Source: Vallitalea maricola
GTDB taxonomy: Bacteria > Bacillota > Clostridia > Lachnospirales > Vallitaleaceae
DNA length: 64,000 nt
Reading direction: 5' to 3'
NCBI RefSeq assembly: GCF_036985595.1
Contig: NZ_BTPU01000013.1
Span: 1-64,000 of the forward strand
Positions 43,821 to 52,438 of this stretch are shown here, one piece after another; position 1 is the first letter of the stretch, and each line of letters starts with the position of its first letter. Position numbers and translations under genes: made by a program. The notes below the pieces were generated by a model. That model did not search any database. It saw only the letters and a program-made list of their open reading frames with translations, and was not told the DNA's origin.

Positions 43821-45716
43821 TTATAAGTCATTTAATACATCTGTTAGTAAATCTAAATTATGACCTAGTTCTGTGAGATCTCCATATTCCTCAAAAACTT
43901 CTCTTGAAAATGTAAAAGATGTATTATATTTTGATTGATCTAGTGTTCCATCTGATCTTGAATTACGAAAGGCGAAGGTTACTTCATCTAGATTATCGAT
44001 CATGGTAAACACAACTAATGCATTAATTCTTGAATTCGTTTCAAAAATTGAATCTGGGGTTACTATAGGCCATTCTCCTTTATATTCTAGATCAGGAGCT
44101 AATTCATAAAATATGGTTAAACTGTAAGGTTTTTCACTTGTTTCCATAGATATATAGTGCTGCATAAAAGTCTTTTCTGGAGGTGGTAAAAAACCTGCTA
44201 TATGACTTACTTTACTACTGTCACCTACATATGGTGTTTTATATTCTGATAGACTTTCCAAATCATAAGTTAGCATATTGACTCTTACTACGAATCCATA
44301 TGTAACTATTCCTTTATTATATTTTAATGTCAAAGCATAAATGTATTCGCCTTTTTCATTAGGTGATTGAATATACAAGTTACCATTTATGAAATTAGGT
44401 TCAACCATATCCATTTCCATTAATTGATTATCTTTATAGATAGATATATCTTCTATGGTAAAATCGTACTTCTTATCTTTTTTCATCTTTTGTGTACTAA
44501 TAATTAGCTGTTCCTCACTAGCTGCTGATACTATATTATTAAATTCATATTCAAAATCATTTGGATCAATTGAGTCTACTTGTATATGTTCATTCCCTTT
44601 CTTCCAAGAATAACTACCTGTAATTGCTTCTTTAGTGTTTTGCCTTTCTGCGCTGATATAGATATTAGGAGGTGAATCCTCTCCTTTAATAACTCCTGTA
44701 CCTAACAATAATGAAACAATTATAACAGCCACAATTAAGATGGCAGAGAGAATTATTGCAATCTTTGATTTCTTATTATACTTCATAATAGATATTAACC
44801 TTTCCTTTAGAGTCTTTTTTTCCTCACACATAGTTGCCTGTAATATTGAATTAGAGTATTTGTGCTCTGCAATAACATATATCAAGGTATCACCATATGC
44901 TTGTTTTTCTTCATTACTCAGATTTTTGATAACTGCTTCGTCACATGCTAATTCACATGCATTATTGATTTCTTTTTTCATGAAATACATGATAGGATTG
45001 AACCAATGGATAGAAGCAGCAATCATGGTTAACCATTTTACCCATATATCAAAATGTTTTAAATGTGTTGTCTCATGAAGAAGAATATTTTTAAGCTGTA
45101 TTTTTGTATATTCCTCATCAGGAATTATAATGCAAGGTCTGATAATCCCTATTAGCATAGGTGTTGCAACATCTGGATTTCGAAAAAATCTTACATGACT
45201 AATCCCATCAATTAAACTACTTAACATGCTATTTTCATTATCTCCAACAAGTTTATTGGACTTCTTCAAATGTATCAAAAATGTTATATATGAATATATG
45301 TTTTTAGTAAAAACTATGATTACTCCCAATATCCATATGTTCAAGATATATTTATTGGCAATATTTATTAATCCCTTACCACCAATACCAGTATTATAAG
45401 CAATTTTTGATTTATATTTTTGAACCTCTTGTGGTACATTGGGCTTTATTGAATTCTTATCTGCTTCATTAATCTGAGTAGTATTATTAGGCGTAATAAT
45501 TTCTATTTGACTTTCGCTATTATTAAATACCCTATTCATTACACTATCTTGAAAAGAAATAGGAACAATAAATCTTAATAGAATTATAATCCATATTATA
45601 TACTGTATAATCTTAGATAGCTTATATTTAATTAATGGTTTTATAGTTAAAAACAATAATGCAAGAATACTACCTGATAATGAAAGGGATATTAAAAGCT
45701 TCACTATTTCATTCAA
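43821..45716 (-). CDS. BlaR1/MecR1-type M56 membrane metallopeptidase sensor
   Basis: A 631-residue membrane protein. It has about five spans (near 5-27, 36-53, 124-150, 227-245 and 318-340), with the zinc protease motif HETTH at 214-218 and ACDEAVIKNLS as the third ligand region. The extracellular C-terminal ~280 residues are not a penicillin-binding domain: no SxxK is seen. The signal sensed is therefore probably not a beta-lactam. Family members cut a BlaI-type repressor on activation. The TTG start overlaps the TGA stop of the BlaI gene (TTGA), so the two are translationally coupled. Confidence 0.85.
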   Translation of the reverse strand: MNEIVKLLISLSLSGSILALLFLTIKPLIKYKLSKIIQYIIWIIILLRFIVPISFQDSVMNRVFNNSESQIEIITPNNTTQINEADKNSIKPNVPQEVQKYKSKIAYNTGIGGKGLINIANKYILNIWILGVIIVFTKNIYSYITFLIHLKKSNKLVGDNENSMLSSLIDGISHVRFFRNPDVATPMLIGIIRPCIIIPDEEYTKIQLKNILLHETTHLKHFDIWVKWLTMIAASIHWFNPIMYFMKKEINNACELACDEAVIKNLSNEEKQAYGDTLIYVIAEHKYSNSILQATMCEEKKTLKERLISIMKYNKKSKIAIILSAILIVAVIIVSLLLGTGVIKGEDSPPNIYISAERQNTKEAITGSYSWKKGNEHIQVDSIDPNDFEYEFNNIVSAASEEQLIISTQKMKKDKKYDFTIEDISIYKDNQLMEMDMVEPNFINGNLYIQSPNEKGEYIYALTLKYNKGIVTYGFVVRVNMLTYDLESLSEYKTPYVGDSSKVSHIAGFLPPPEKTFMQHYISMETSEKPYSLTIFYELAPDLEYKGEWPIVTPDSIFETNSRINALVVFTMIDNLDEVTFAFRNSRSDGTLDQSKYNTSFTFSREVFEEYGDLTELGHNLDLLTDVLNDL

Positions 45717-46093
45717 TTATCATCACCTACTTTAAATAATGTACGTAATTCTTCTATATCTTCATCATCAAGTTTCTTACTCCCCAAAAGAGAAGCTATA
45801 AGATTCTTGGCACTACCTGAATACAACTTATCAATTAATTTTTGTGTACTATATTCATTATATTCTTTTTCTGTTACTAGAGGTTTATAGTAAAACACTT
45901 CTTTCTTTGTCGCTAGAACAACTTCTTTTTTACAAAGTCTCCTAAGTAATGTTTTTATTGTAGATGTATCCCAATCACTTCTTACCTCAAGTGTTTTCCT
46001 AATCTCCGCAATAGGAAGTTCAGTTCCAGCTTCCCATAAAACACGCATCACTTGAAGCTCAGAGTCAGAAATTTTCGAAACTAATTTACTCAT
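45713..46093 (-). CDS. BlaI/MecI-family repressor
   Basis: A 126-residue winged-helix repressor (ISDSELQVMRVLWEAGTELPIAEIRKTLEVRSDWDTSTIKTLLRRLCKKE is the typical BlaI DNA-binding part, and VFYYKPLVTEKEY the wing). It binds as a dimer and is destroyed by the partner peptidase. The start at 46093 is chosen because AAAGGGG stands just upstream and because a dyad operator lies at 46111-46126, inside the region that a longer start (46129) would translate. It leads the two-gene operon with the M56 peptidase. Confidence 0.87.
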   Translation of the reverse strand: MSKLVSKISDSELQVMRVLWEAGTELPIAEIRKTLEVRSDWDTSTIKTLLRRLCKKEVVLATKKEVFYYKPLVTEKEYNEYSTQKLIDKLYSGSAKNLIASLLGSKKLDDEDIEELRTLFKVGDDN

Positions 46094-46110
46094 ATATAAT
46101 TCCCCTTTCA

Positions 46111-46126
46111 GGTTACATTCGTAACC
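46111..46126. promoter_or_regulatory. BlaI operator copy 1
   Basis: Dyad GGTTAC-ATTC-GTAACC, perfect over 6+6 bases, between the predicted transcription start and the repressor's ribosome site. The second copy is 28 bases away. Confidence 0.6.
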
Positions 46127-46137
46127 CACATGTATAC

Positions 46138-46166
46138 AGTTTACTCTTGTAACCCCTATATGTCAA
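46138..46166 (-). promoter_or_regulatory. Promoter and BlaI operator copy 2
   Basis: Minus-strand TTGACA (46161-46166), 17-base spacer and TAAACT (46138-46143). The dyad GTTTAC-TCTT-GTAACC (46139-46154) overlaps the -10 box and spacer, and matches the copy at 46111 in 15 or so of the symmetrical positions. Repressor binding would block the polymerase. Confidence 0.6.
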
Positions 46167-46205
46167 GAAAAAATAGTCCCTTGCTATTGGTATTATATCA
46201 ATTTG

Positions 46206-46562
46206 TTATTTCTTTTTATACACAACTGCATCCATCATACACAAACATCTATCATCAAAGAAATCTGTCGTCAAAGTCATCCTTGCGGGTACTTCATCTC
46301 CAAAAACTTCATAGAACACATCACATGCTTCTCTAAGGTCTTTTATATTTTTTAGATATAAATTAATATGAACAATGTCTGTTAAGGAAGCTCCTGCTGT
46401 ATTCAGTGTCTCCTTCATAGCATTAAGTGTTTGCAATGACTGATAAGCTACATCATCCTTATCAAATCCCCCTGCATGGTGTGCTAGAAAAATAAAACCT
46501 CCTGCTTCAACGCAAGAAGCGCATGTTCTATCATTACAATGTGTTGGGTATCTTGTTATCAT
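46206..46562 (-). CDS. RidA/YjgF-family protein
   Basis: A 118-residue Rid-type protein that probably hydrolyses reactive imines or enamines. The expected motifs AGASLTDIVHINLYLKNIKD and VPARMTLTTDF, with the conserved arginine, are present. CASCVEAGGFIFLAHHAGG is an unusual N-terminal segment with several cysteines (Cys at about 13, 16 and 19 onward). It lies 55 bases after the WYL gene on the same strand and may be its target. AGGAGG precedes the ATG. Confidence 0.8.
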   Translation of the reverse strand: MITRYPTHCNDRTCASCVEAGGFIFLAHHAGGFDKDDVAYQSLQTLNAMKETLNTAGASLTDIVHINLYLKNIKDLREACDVFYEVFGDEVPARMTLTTDFFDDRCLCMMDAVVYKKK

Positions 46563-46617
46563 TATTAATCCTCCTATTTTTTACTTTGGAATAATTATAT
46601 ATTAGTATACCCGACAA

Positions 46618-47541
46618 CTATATGTCGTAATTATAAAATTCTATTATTTTTTTCGAATGTAACACTATCCTTTCTTTTAATTCTACAGGACTTATAACCT
46701 TAATATCTGTTCCAAGAGATAAAACAATCCCATACCACATACGTTCGTTTTCTGGTAATGTCATCTCACATAGATATGTATCTTCACCAAGTTCAACAAT
46801 AGTACATTTGGGAATGTATTCTTTTAATATATACATAGCATTTTTACTACAGGATAGTTTGATATGGATATATTTCCTATTATCCTTCCTCAATAATTTA
46901 TCAAATAATCCTTTCTCAGCAATATGTAGTTTATTAAAACTAATATTTGATTGTACTATCTCCTGAATCCTGTTTAGTTTAAAAATTCTATAGTCTTGTT
47001 TATCCAGACAATAAGCAGCTACATACCATGTATACCACTTGTACTTAAGCATAACTGGTTCAATGTTTCGCTTAGTAATCAATTGGTCTGCATTACAGTA
47101 TTTAATTGTGACCATTTTTTTATTGACAATAGCATCTGACAGTGCTTTCATATATTTACTTATACATTGATTTTCATTTATTATACTAAAATCTATACTT
47201 ATAATCTCATCATTATCAGATGACAAGGACTTTATTTTTTCTAAAGTCTTAGTTATCTGTTCGTCTTCAAGAGTAGTCTCTAGTCCTTTCAAGGCAATTA
47301 TAATTGCCTCTATATCATCATTGGTCATTGGCTGTTTCATTACCCTAAAAGTATCCATAATCTGATAACCACCACTAACACCTTTTAATGATACAATAGG
47401 TATACCAGCCATATTTATTGTTTCTATGTCTCTTTGGATAGTACGTTCAGATACTTCAAATTTCACAGCTAGTTGCTTGCCTGTTACAATATTTCTATTC
47501 AAAAGATAAGTTGTAATAGCTAGTAAACGATCTATTCTCAT
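46618..47541 (-). CDS. WYL-domain transcriptional regulator
   Basis: A 307-residue YafY-type regulator, paralogous to the one at 30903. HTH at about 15-60 (VTGKQLAVKFEVSERTIQRDIETINMAGIPIVSLKGVSGGYQI), WYL domain around 170-200 (KWYTWYVAAYCLDKQDYRIFKLNRI) and a C-terminal extension. It senses an unknown small ligand. It is followed on the same strand by the Rid protein. ATAGGAG precedes the ATG. Confidence 0.86.
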   Translation of the reverse strand: MRIDRLLAITTYLLNRNIVTGKQLAVKFEVSERTIQRDIETINMAGIPIVSLKGVSGGYQIMDTFRVMKQPMTNDDIEAIIIALKGLETTLEDEQITKTLEKIKSLSSDNDEIISIDFSIINENQCISKYMKALSDAIVNKKMVTIKYCNADQLITKRNIEPVMLKYKWYTWYVAAYCLDKQDYRIFKLNRIQEIVQSNISFNKLHIAEKGLFDKLLRKDNRKYIHIKLSCSKNAMYILKEYIPKCTIVELGEDTYLCEMTLPENERMWYGIVLSLGTDIKVISPVELKERIVLHSKKIIEFYNYDI

Positions 47542-47594
47542 ATGAAAAATCTCCTATAATTCGTGCTTATTTTTGTACCTTTTTAGTATATCAA

Positions 47595-47622
47595 AAAACC
47601 TGATATTTTAACATCAGGTTTT
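47595..47622 (-). terminator. Terminator of the sigma factor operon
   Basis: AAAACCTGAT/ATCAGGTTTT, 10-bp stem with an 8-base loop, running into TTTTTT on the minus strand, about 130 bases after the stop of the gene at 47755. Confidence 0.7.
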
Positions 47623-47754
47623 CCCATATATATCTATCTTTCTTTTTGTAAGCACCTTATAAGTAAGTAATCACAATACTATAAATCCTACTATATATGT
47701 AAGTCTTAAATAGTCTACTAATCCAATTCTAGTGTAGGTTTTATTAAGTTTAGA

Positions 47755-48573
47755 TTACTCATCTTCCCACATTTCTTCAAGATATTTTTCAGCTTTTACA
47801 TAGTCAGCTTTTGTTATGTCTAGTGGTAAATCAAAAAGAACATTAGCTCCCTGGTATCCGTCATTAACACTTATTTCTCCTGTTTCATCATTATAGTTAA
47901 AAGCATTTACATCATAAAAAGTACTGGAAATTATACCAAGATAAAGTCCTCTGTCTGCAAATATCTCTACCCCATCACATTCAATCATTCTATACATTAT
48001 TCCATCAATAACACTATCTTGATATCCCCCATTCATAGTCATTATATTAACTTGCCAAGGTTTTTGACCTTTAATTAAAGGGGAGATAAAAAATGATTGT
48101 TTACCATATTCTTCATCCTTTATGTCTGGCATTTTACTTCCATCCTCTTTTGCTATTGACACCACTGCATAAGTTCTTTCTAAATTAATATTCTGCCCAC
48201 AATTTCCAAAATCACTGATGTCTTTACCTGATACTATACCAAGCAAAGTAAAATTATAGCCCCCCGAAACAACTGACTCATTTATTTCTATTGCATTTTC
48301 TTGTTCAAATGCATCTGCAAGAGTTTCATCTTTAAAATGTTCTGCTACCTGTTTAGGACTAAGTAAATGCCAAGCTGCCAATGCTGTTATTGATAATGCG
48401 AATGAAATTATTGCAACACTAAGTGCAACTGATATCCTTCTTTTTTTATTTGGTTTCATCATTTTCTTCTCCTTCATTTGATTAATAATTTTTTGATTTA
48501 TTTCTTTATTTGGCTCTATTGTTGGTGAAAGGGCTTGTTTTAATAATTTATTAAATTGTTCAGGATTCTTCAT
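47755..48573 (-). CDS. Membrane-anchored anti-sigma-like protein
   Basis: A 272-residue protein with a short cytoplasmic N-terminus (NPEQFNKLLKQALSPTIEPNKEINQKIINQM), one membrane span at about 46-67 and an extracellular domain of ~200 residues. It resembles the DUF4179-type partners of sigma factors in Clostridia, which hold the sigma factor inactive until a signal arrives. Its ATG overlaps the end of the sigma gene by 14 bases, a normal arrangement. The extracellular ligand is unknown. Confidence 0.72.
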   Translation of the reverse strand: MKNPEQFNKLLKQALSPTIEPNKEINQKIINQMKEKKMMKPNKKRRISVALSVAIISFALSITALAAWHLLSPKQVAEHFKDETLADAFEQENAIEINESVVSGGYNFTLLGIVSGKDISDFGNCGQNINLERTYAVVSIAKEDGSKMPDIKDEEYGKQSFFISPLIKGQKPWQVNIMTMNGGYQDSVIDGIMYRMIECDGVEIFADRGLYLGIISSTFYDVNAFNYNDETGEISVNDGYQGANVLFDLPLDITKADYVKAEKYLEEMWEDE

Positions 48574-49099
48574 ATTTACTAGCCTCCAACTCCAAAATTT
48601 TTTTTAAGGTCTTTCTAGCCTTATATAGCCTACTTTTTACGGTTCCTTGGGGAATTTTCAATGCGCTAGCTATTTCTTTAATGGACATTTCTGCTGTATA
48701 AAACATATATAATGGTATTTTAAACTTATTATCTAATGTATTTGTAGCGTTCAATACCATGTTATGTAGTTCATTAGATATAACTATATCCTCGACAGTT
48801 GATTTACATATAGATATGTATTCACTAATTACTTCTTCGTTAAATTCTTGTATTGGAGCTATTCTTTGCCTCCAAGCATATTTACGACAATTGTTCTTCC
48901 ATATCCCTATTGCGATAGAAATTAGAAACCCTTTTGGATTATTATTTTTATCAATTTTATGGCTTAGCTCCATTGCTTTTAGAAATGTTTCTTGATATAA
49001 GTCATCTGTATCATTCTTGTCGTTGGTCAGATTATAACAAAAACTATAAATAGCTTTACCATGTAACTCTATAAGATCGCTCAAATAAGCAATATCCAA
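48560..49099 (-). CDS. ECF-type RNA polymerase sigma factor
   Basis: A 179-residue sigma-70 family factor with region 2 (NDTDDLYQETFLKAM near residue 33) and region 4 (MSIKEIASALKIPQGTVKSRLYKARKTLKKIL near 135), and no region 3, as in ECF factors. It is followed by its likely anti-sigma partner with an overlap. TTG is the start, with GGAGAG upstream. The regulon is not evident; no second ECF-type promoter was found in the window. Confidence 0.88.
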   Translation of the reverse strand: MDIAYLSDLIELHGKAIYSFCYNLTNDKNDTDDLYQETFLKAMELSHKIDKNNNPKGFLISIAIGIWKNNCRKYAWRQRIAPIQEFNEEVISEYISICKSTVEDIVISNELHNMVLNATNTLDNKFKIPLYMFYTAEMSIKEIASALKIPQGTVKSRLYKARKTLKKILELEASKYEES

Positions 49100-49290
49100 A
49101 GCAATCTCTCTCCTTTCAGCATACCATAACCTCCTCTCTAATAGCCCTTCACTTATATATTGTCATAGTATAAAAAATGGTTCACTTTTTTGTTCAACAT
49201 AATAAGGATTGTTTCATATAACAAAAAATCTTTTATGAGAACAACCCTTTAAAAGTAGTATTTCTATGTAATGATTTTAAGTTAAAAAAA

Positions 49291-49326
49291 TAAAACTTTT
49301 CTCTTTTACAAAAAAGAAAAGTTTTA
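49291..49326 (-). terminator. Terminator of the acid-sugar operon
   Basis: TAAAACTTTTCT/AGAAAAGTTTTA, 12-bp stem with a 12-base loop, followed by seven T on the minus strand, 28 bases after the DeoR stop. Confidence 0.75.
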
Positions 49327-49353
49327 TAATAATTGCAATTATCTACGTTAAGG

Positions 49354-50109
49354 TTAAGACCACTTAATCTTTGTTTTCAAAATTTTTATATAATCTATAT
49401 ATTTATCATCAGGTTTCTTATTGGTAAATAAATAATCAAAATCACCAATATCTCCAAATGAAAACGGATAAATCTGATTGAATTTTGTATCATCAACTAA
49501 AGCAAAGTTCAATCTGCTTCGACTGATAATTTTTCTCTTAATATCACATTCTGGCAAAGTTCTATTGGATAATCCATTTTCTAGTGAAACACCACTTGCG
49601 GTAATGAATGATTTATCAAAATAGAAATCGTCAATAAACCTTATGGCAGCATCACCAGTTGCTGATATTGTTTTTTTGTTTACGCTACCTGGTATCATAA
49701 TAAGGTTAGCATCCAAATCAGTATCAATGACTTTTATAGCAAACAAAAGATTATTAGTAACTATAGTCAAATCATGTTTTGACTCAATAACTTCAGCAAG
49801 ATGCATATGAGTTGTACCTGAGTCTACAAATATGGTATCCCCGTCTTTTATATAAGGCTGTGCTAAATCTGCAATTGATATCTTTTTTTCAGAAAGATAG
49901 TCTATTCTTGCTTTTATATTAACTAGATTATCATTAATATTTGCTGTAACATAGCCATAGTCTTTTTTTATCTTGTCATCAGCTATTAATTGATTGATGT
50001 ATCTTCTAACAGTACTCTCAGAAAGCTTGAAAACTTCCATCAATTCTTGAACTTTTACTTCTTTGTTCTTAAATATATATTCTTCTACTTCAGTAATTTT
50101 CTTCGCCAA
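49354..50109 (-). CDS. DeoR-family regulator of the four-carbon acid-sugar operon
   Basis: A 251-residue DeoR regulator: HTH at about 18-50 (VQELMEVFKLSESTVRRYINQLIADDKIKKDYGYV) and a DeoRC sensor domain (DGDTIFVDSGTTHMHLAEVI, TIVTNNLLFAIKVI, MIPGSVNKKTISATGDAAIRFI). It follows pdxA2 by about 90 bases on the same strand and is the last gene before the terminator. It probably represses the kdgT-kinase-pdxA2 operon and responds to a phosphorylated acid sugar. TTG is the start. Confidence 0.85.
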   Translation of the reverse strand: MAKKITEVEEYIFKNKEVKVQELMEVFKLSESTVRRYINQLIADDKIKKDYGYVTANINDNLVNIKARIDYLSEKKISIADLAQPYIKDGDTIFVDSGTTHMHLAEVIESKHDLTIVTNNLLFAIKVIDTDLDANLIMIPGSVNKKTISATGDAAIRFIDDFYFDKSFITASGVSLENGLSNRTLPECDIKRKIISRSRLNFALVDDTKFNQIYPFSFGDIGDFDYLFTNKKPDDKYIDYIKILKTKIKWS

Positions 50110-50198
50110 ATACTCACACCCTGACCTTTAGAGATTCATGTAAAACATATTGGTATTATATCACCAAACGTTTTAACAATCAAGCTGTACGAATCTCA

Positions 50199-51179
50199 TT
50201 AATTAGTCAGTTTATCCCCAAGCTTTATGGCATTTACCATGCTTATAGAATTAGCGATACCTTTGCCTGCTATATCAAATGCTGTCCCATGATCAACAGA
50301 TGTACGTAGTACAGATAGCCCTGCTGACGTATTTACACCTGATTCGAAAGCATACATTTTAAAAGGGATGTGACCTTGATCGTGATACATAGCTACAACA
50401 ATGTCAAATTCGCCTTTTATGCCTCTATAGAATACTGTATCTGGTGGAATAGGACCTACAACATTAAGATGATTCATTTCCTCAATTGCAGGGATTATGA
50501 TATTCTTTTCCTGATTTCCAAACAAACCATTTTCACTTGAATGAGGATTAATTCCTGCAACAGCTATTCTAGGTTCTCTGTTCAATATTTTTTTCATATT
50601 ATCGTATGCAAGTTCTATCACTTTCTTGACACGCTCTTTTGACAATGTTCTTATGGCATCTTCCAAAGATACATGAGTGGATACATGGATGATAGACAGC
50701 TTTTCATCATATAGATGCATGGCATAATCTTTAGTTCCACATTGTGTAGCAAATATTTCTGTATGGCCAGGGAAATTATGTCCAGCCATATGTAATGCTT
50801 CTTTGTTGATTGGTGCAGTTGTTACAGCTCTGGCTTTTTCGTCCTTCACATGCTGTATAGCTGAAATGATATATTCATAAGCAGCGTGTCCACACATACT
50901 ACTTAATTGCCCAATCTTATATTTCTTCATTTCAATATTATCAAAATCAAGGACATTAAGTATTTCACTTGAATAAATTGCTTCTTCTACAGCATTTATT
51001 TTATTTAATTTGTATCCAGTCATTCCAATGCCATCCTTAATTAGAGATAACACCTTTATATCACCAAATACAATAACTGGTAATTTACTTACTGCTTTAT
51101 CCTTAAAACAACTCAATATAATTTCTGGCCCTATACCAGCAGGGTCTCCCATTGTTAAAATAATTGGTTTAACTTTCAT
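50199..51179 (-). CDS. pdxA2: PdxA2-type 4-phospho-D-threonate/D-erythronate dehydrogenase
   Basis: A 326-residue PdxA-family enzyme. GDPAGIGPEIIL, the metal histidines in GHNFPGHTEIF and YHDQGHIPFKMYAF, and SVDHGTAFDIAGKG near the C-terminus are present. Next to a DUF1537 kinase, such proteins oxidise and decarboxylate the 4-phosphorylated acid to dihydroxyacetone phosphate, as shown for D-threonate and D-erythronate pathways, rather than making vitamin B6. The start at 51179 has GAGG 8 bases upstream; the upstream GTG overlaps that site. DHAP production links it to the DHAP shunt at 35.6-42 kb. Confidence 0.88.
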   Translation of the reverse strand: MKVKPIILTMGDPAGIGPEIILSCFKDKAVSKLPVIVFGDIKVLSLIKDGIGMTGYKLNKINAVEEAIYSSEILNVLDFDNIEMKKYKIGQLSSMCGHAAYEYIISAIQHVKDEKARAVTTAPINKEALHMAGHNFPGHTEIFATQCGTKDYAMHLYDEKLSIIHVSTHVSLEDAIRTLSKERVKKVIELAYDNMKKILNREPRIAVAGINPHSSENGLFGNQEKNIIIPAIEEMNHLNVVGPIPPDTVFYRGIKGEFDIVVAMYHDQGHIPFKMYAFESGVNTSAGLSVLRTSVDHGTAFDIAGKGIANSISMVNAIKLGDKLTN

Positions 51180-51184
51180 TATAC

Positions 51185-52435
51185 TCACCTCAAATAATCT
51201 AATATATCGCTAAATGTTTTTCTGTTGCCGAAAGCTCCTGCCTTAGTTACTACATCTATGTCAGAATACTTCTCATGTACAAATCTTCCCACTGGTATTG
51301 CTGGAAGAACTTCATTAATTATCTTCATACCTTCAATATCTAAGTAATTAGCAATTTTTATTAATGTATCACCGCCTGTAATAAATAACCCCGATAAATT
51401 ATTACTTGCTTCATTAAGTATTTTACCTGTGATTTCACCTAATCCTTGAGCAATAAACTCGCTGGTTTCATACTTATTAAGACCTTGTGTCTTTGCGTAT
51501 TCACATGCTGTTTGTATATCTTTTTTATCTTTCGCAGTACGTATGACAATGTCTTTTTTATCACATATGAGCTGTAGAATGGTCTTTAGCATTATTTCTT
51601 TTTTAGTATCATCAAAAAAATCTTGTATAGAAATGTCAATTATATGGATATCATGAAGTGTATTAGCATAGTTAATCTGTTCTCTTGTAACATCACTGAC
51701 ACTTCCGATTATTGATAATATAGATTGACGCATCTTCAATTTAAAAGCATCTGTAATATATTCAGCAAGCCCTGCTGTCCCTACAATTAAAAAATGCAAA
51801 TCAATTTTTGCAATCATTTCTGAAAGCATTTTCAAATCAAAGTCAGACTCTGCATCAAAAACTACAATTTCTGTTCCTTTATTTCTTAAATCTATAAGTC
51901 TTTTTTGGAGTTGTTCTTTAGTATAATCGCAGTCTTTTTTAATAACTTCAACTTTCCTTGAACATTGGTTTGCAATTATATCTGGAATATATGATTGCAT
52001 TACAGGTGTTTTGGGGTCTTTTGCTATTTCAGTTTCATGTAAAAATTTATCATTCACTATTACATGTCCATCTATAGTTTTTCTACCATTTGATGGTAAT
52101 GCAGGGATTACAACAGCAAAATCATACCCCATCCCCTTCATACATCCATCAATCTCAGCTCCAATATTACCTCTAAACGTAGAATCCAATTTTTTGTATA
52201 CCAATACATTATCTAATTGTTTTATTTTGTTGGATATTTTAATTGCTTTTTTATATGCAGTTTCTTTATCATCAAATCTACTTTCTGTATCAAATACTAC
52301 TACATCATTATCACTTATATTACCCATCAATTGATTAATATTGGTTGTAACAACAGTATGTAATCCTTTTTTGGCAAATTGAACTCCTGTATCATTAGAA
52401 CCAGTAAAATCATCTGCAATTATAGCCAACTTCAT
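51185..52435 (-). CDS. Four-carbon acid sugar kinase (DUF1537, DtnK/OtnK type)
   Basis: A 416-residue kinase of the DUF1537 family. The N-terminal substrate domain starts with IADDFTGSNDTGVQFAKKG and has KKLDSTFRGNIGAEID; the C-terminal nucleotide domain has FITGGDTLIKIANYL. Characterised members phosphorylate D-threonate, D-erythronate or 3-oxo-tetronates at O4. With PdxA2 as the next gene, D-threonate or D-erythronate is likely. It lies 3 bases after kdgT and 5 bases before pdxA2, a tight operon. GGAGG precedes the ATG. Confidence 0.88.
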   Translation of the reverse strand: MKLAIIADDFTGSNDTGVQFAKKGLHTVVTTNINQLMGNISDNDVVVFDTESRFDDKETAYKKAIKISNKIKQLDNVLVYKKLDSTFRGNIGAEIDGCMKGMGYDFAVVIPALPSNGRKTIDGHVIVNDKFLHETEIAKDPKTPVMQSYIPDIIANQCSRKVEVIKKDCDYTKEQLQKRLIDLRNKGTEIVVFDAESDFDLKMLSEMIAKIDLHFLIVGTAGLAEYITDAFKLKMRQSILSIIGSVSDVTREQINYANTLHDIHIIDISIQDFFDDTKKEIMLKTILQLICDKKDIVIRTAKDKKDIQTACEYAKTQGLNKYETSEFIAQGLGEITGKILNEASNNLSGLFITGGDTLIKIANYLDIEGMKIINEVLPAIPVGRFVHEKYSDIDVVTKAGAFGNRKTFSDILDYLR

Positions 52436-52438
52436 ATC

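Noticed and set aside
46094..46129. Longer start for the BlaI gene
   Set aside because: The extra 12 residues are not conserved-looking and would translate through the operator; a good ribosome site precedes 46093.
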